NCBI RefSeq assembly: GCF_000227135.1
Contig: NC_018238.1
Span: 1 to 17,025 of the forward strand
Direction of reading: 5' to 3'
From: Leishmania donovani
Lineage: Eukaryota; Euglenozoa; Kinetoplastea; Trypanosomatida; Trypanosomatidae
Length of the DNA stretch: 17,025 bases
In this document: positions 15,871 through 17,025 of the stretch, piece by piece
Layout of the letters: every line of letters begins with the position of its first letter
Position numbering within the stretch: the stretch's first letter is position 1
The notes under the pieces: generated by a model
Database searches by the model: none
The model's input: the letters and a program-made list of their open reading frames with translations, nothing else
What the model was told of the DNA's origin: nothing
Made by a program: the position numbers and the translations under genes

Positions 15871-17025
15871 ATGGACCGCTTCTTCAAAAAGAGCTCTTCT
15901 GAAGCCGCTCAGGCGAAGGAGGAAGTGGAACTGTTGCAGCAGAAGATAAAGACGATGGGTGAAGTGGCGACAGCATTGGAGGCTCAGTTGAATGATGAAA
16001 AGACAAAATACACTTTGCTGCTCACCAAAACAAACACCTGGAAGGAAAAAGTAAAGGCACTTACTGAGTCCGATCGATCGCGCATCGCTGAGCTAGAATC
16101 ACAGCTGGCAGCCTACCATGTGGCCGGCGAAGCCAGCGGCGGTGAATTGACCCCCGAGATACGCGCTGCTGTTCAAGCAGCACTTCGCGGCATCGTGGCC
16201 AAGCACGCCGAAGAGATGGGCGCATGTAAGCAGCAGGTGGCAGCTGCGCAGGCCACTTTGAGCACCAAGGAAACCACCATTGCAGAGCTCATGCAAGAGC
16301 TGGAGGCGGTCAAGGCGGTTTATTTGGAGAGCCAGCAGCGTTTCGCAGAGGAAATGCAGTCCGTGACAAATCACCACGAAAAGGAGATGGCACATCTGCG
16401 CTGCCAACCTGAATCTCTGCAGGAACTCGAGGACCTGAAATCTCGATTCCAAGAGCAGCAGAAGGAGATCGCCTCGTTGGAGAATCACTCGCTGCAAAAT
16501 GCACAGATAATGAGTGTTCTTCAACAAGACTTGGCCTCCTCCGCAGAGAAAAATGAATCGCTAATTCAGGAGGTGCGCTCACTTCAAGAATCACTCGAGA
16601 CCCTTAAGCAGAAGCAAGCAATTTGGAAAGAAAAGGTGACGCAGATGAAGGCGAAGGATGACGAGACCATCAAACAGCTGCAATCAGAGCTGGCACTCAT
16701 GCGTGAGTCATCTCTCGAGATGAATCATTCACCTCCTGTAGCTGAGCCCCCTGCAATTTCCCAGCCTGGTACGAGCGCCACAGCAGCAACGCTCGACCGA
16801 GGGTCTACCTCGGCCTCGAAGCCAACGCCGTCACCACCTGAGGAGCATCTTTACAAGCTCTCGATTCAACTAGAGGAAGAGCCCATTAACTCTCGCCAGT
16901 TTCAAGAGCAGTTAGCAATTTGGAAGCAAAAGGTCAACCAAATGAAAGTACACGACACGCGTACAATTGAAGCCCTGCAGGCGGAGTGCGATCACCTCCG
17001 CCACCAGCTGGCCGCCGGCGCGGAC
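15871..17025 (+). CDS. Golgin-like coiled-coil protein, 3' end outside the window
   Basis: An ATG frame opens at 15871 and stays open for 385 codons to the window edge, so the gene is partial. The product is almost entirely charged, heptad-like coiled coil (about 12-80, 100-285, 325-385), broken by a Pro/Ser/Thr-rich linker at about 287-324. It starts MDRFFKKS. A 24-residue module beginning with WK-x-KV and ending in a Leu-rich LA recurs at residues 57-80, 252-275 and 351-381. Long coiled coils with a short head are seen in golgins and other tethers, and trypanosomatids have GRIP-domain golgins, but the C-terminus that would show a GRIP domain is not in view. Function is therefore unassigned. 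The start is the first ATG after the splice AG at 15827. Confidence 0.8.
   Translation, partial: MDRFFKKSSSEAAQAKEEVELLQQKIKTMGEVATALEAQLNDEKTKYTLLLTKTNTWKEKVKALTESDRSRIAELESQLAAYHVAGEASGGELTPEIRAAVQAALRGIVAKHAEEMGACKQQVAAAQATLSTKETTIAELMQELEAVKAVYLESQQRFAEEMQSVTNHHEKEMAHLRCQPESLQELEDLKSRFQEQQKEIASLENHSLQNAQIMSVLQQDLASSAEKNESLIQEVRSLQESLETLKQKQAIWKEKVTQMKAKDDETIKQLQSELALMRESSLEMNHSPPVAEPPAISQPGTSATAATLDRGSTSASKPTPSPPEEHLYKLSIQLEEEPINSRQFQEQLAIWKQKVNQMKVHDTRTIEALQAECDHLRHQLAAGAD
16039..16992 (+). repeat. Three dispersed copies of a WKxKV coiled-coil module
   Basis: Within the golgin-like protein the module occurs at 16039-16110, 16624-16695 and 16921-16992. All copies share Trp-Lys-x-Lys-Val, an Asp at module position 12 or 13, then Ile-x-x-Leu and a Leu-rich end. 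Copies two and three also share the preceding AI and are similar at the DNA level, so they look like the product of an internal duplication. The first copy is more diverged. Confidence 0.65.

Noticed and set aside
1..17025. CRISPR arrays, tRNA or rRNA genes, and cis-introns
   Set aside because: I saw no regularly spaced direct repeats, no tRNA-like TTCGA arm context and no rRNA signature. The large genes read through without interruption.

Overview
The window is the end of a kinetoplastid (trypanosomatid) nuclear chromosome, most likely Leishmania or a close relative in the Leishmaniinae. It opens with five TAACCC telomeric repeats. Every credible gene then lies on the + strand without introns. 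Each gene is preceded by a long pyrimidine tract and an AG, as expected for spliced-leader trans-splicing of a polycistronic transcript. A GC-rich block in one long intergenic gap ends in an A-rich stretch and resembles the SIDER retroposons that are abundant in Leishmania. The genus is inferred from architecture and not from any database match. Layout: 1-30 telomere; 31-1210 gene-poor subtelomere with a C9 run and a TG microsatellite; 1211-2068 a coiled-coil protein with a YNP-type N-terminal module; 2422-3615 an ERGIC3/Erv46-like cargo receptor of the ER-Golgi shuttle; 4139-5062 a gamma-carbonic-anhydrase-fold protein that has lost its zinc ligands; 5744-6649 a stand-alone ABC ATPase of the LolD/MacB type; 7264-10140 a SNF2 helicase fused to a C-terminal HNH nuclease, a ZRANB3-like architecture; 10772-14458 a GCN2-like eIF2-alpha kinase (RWD, kinase, HisRS-like); 14459-15870 a long intergenic gap with the SIDER-like block; 15871 to the window end a partial golgin-like coiled-coil protein. 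The genes do not form one pathway, which is normal for trypanosomatid polycistronic units. Loose themes are secretory-pathway traffic (Erv46-like, perhaps the golgin-like protein), stress and genome maintenance (GCN2-like, ZRANB3-like), and a mitochondrion-type gamma-CA fold. All genes read away from the telomere, so transcription of this unit probably starts in the roughly 1.1 kb between the telomere and the first gene. Several start codons were chosen by combining the first AG after the pyrimidine tract with the first ATG. This shortens the first gene by 10 codons and the ABC gene by 61 codons relative to the longest open frames, and sets the helicase and kinase starts at ATG instead of upstream GTG.
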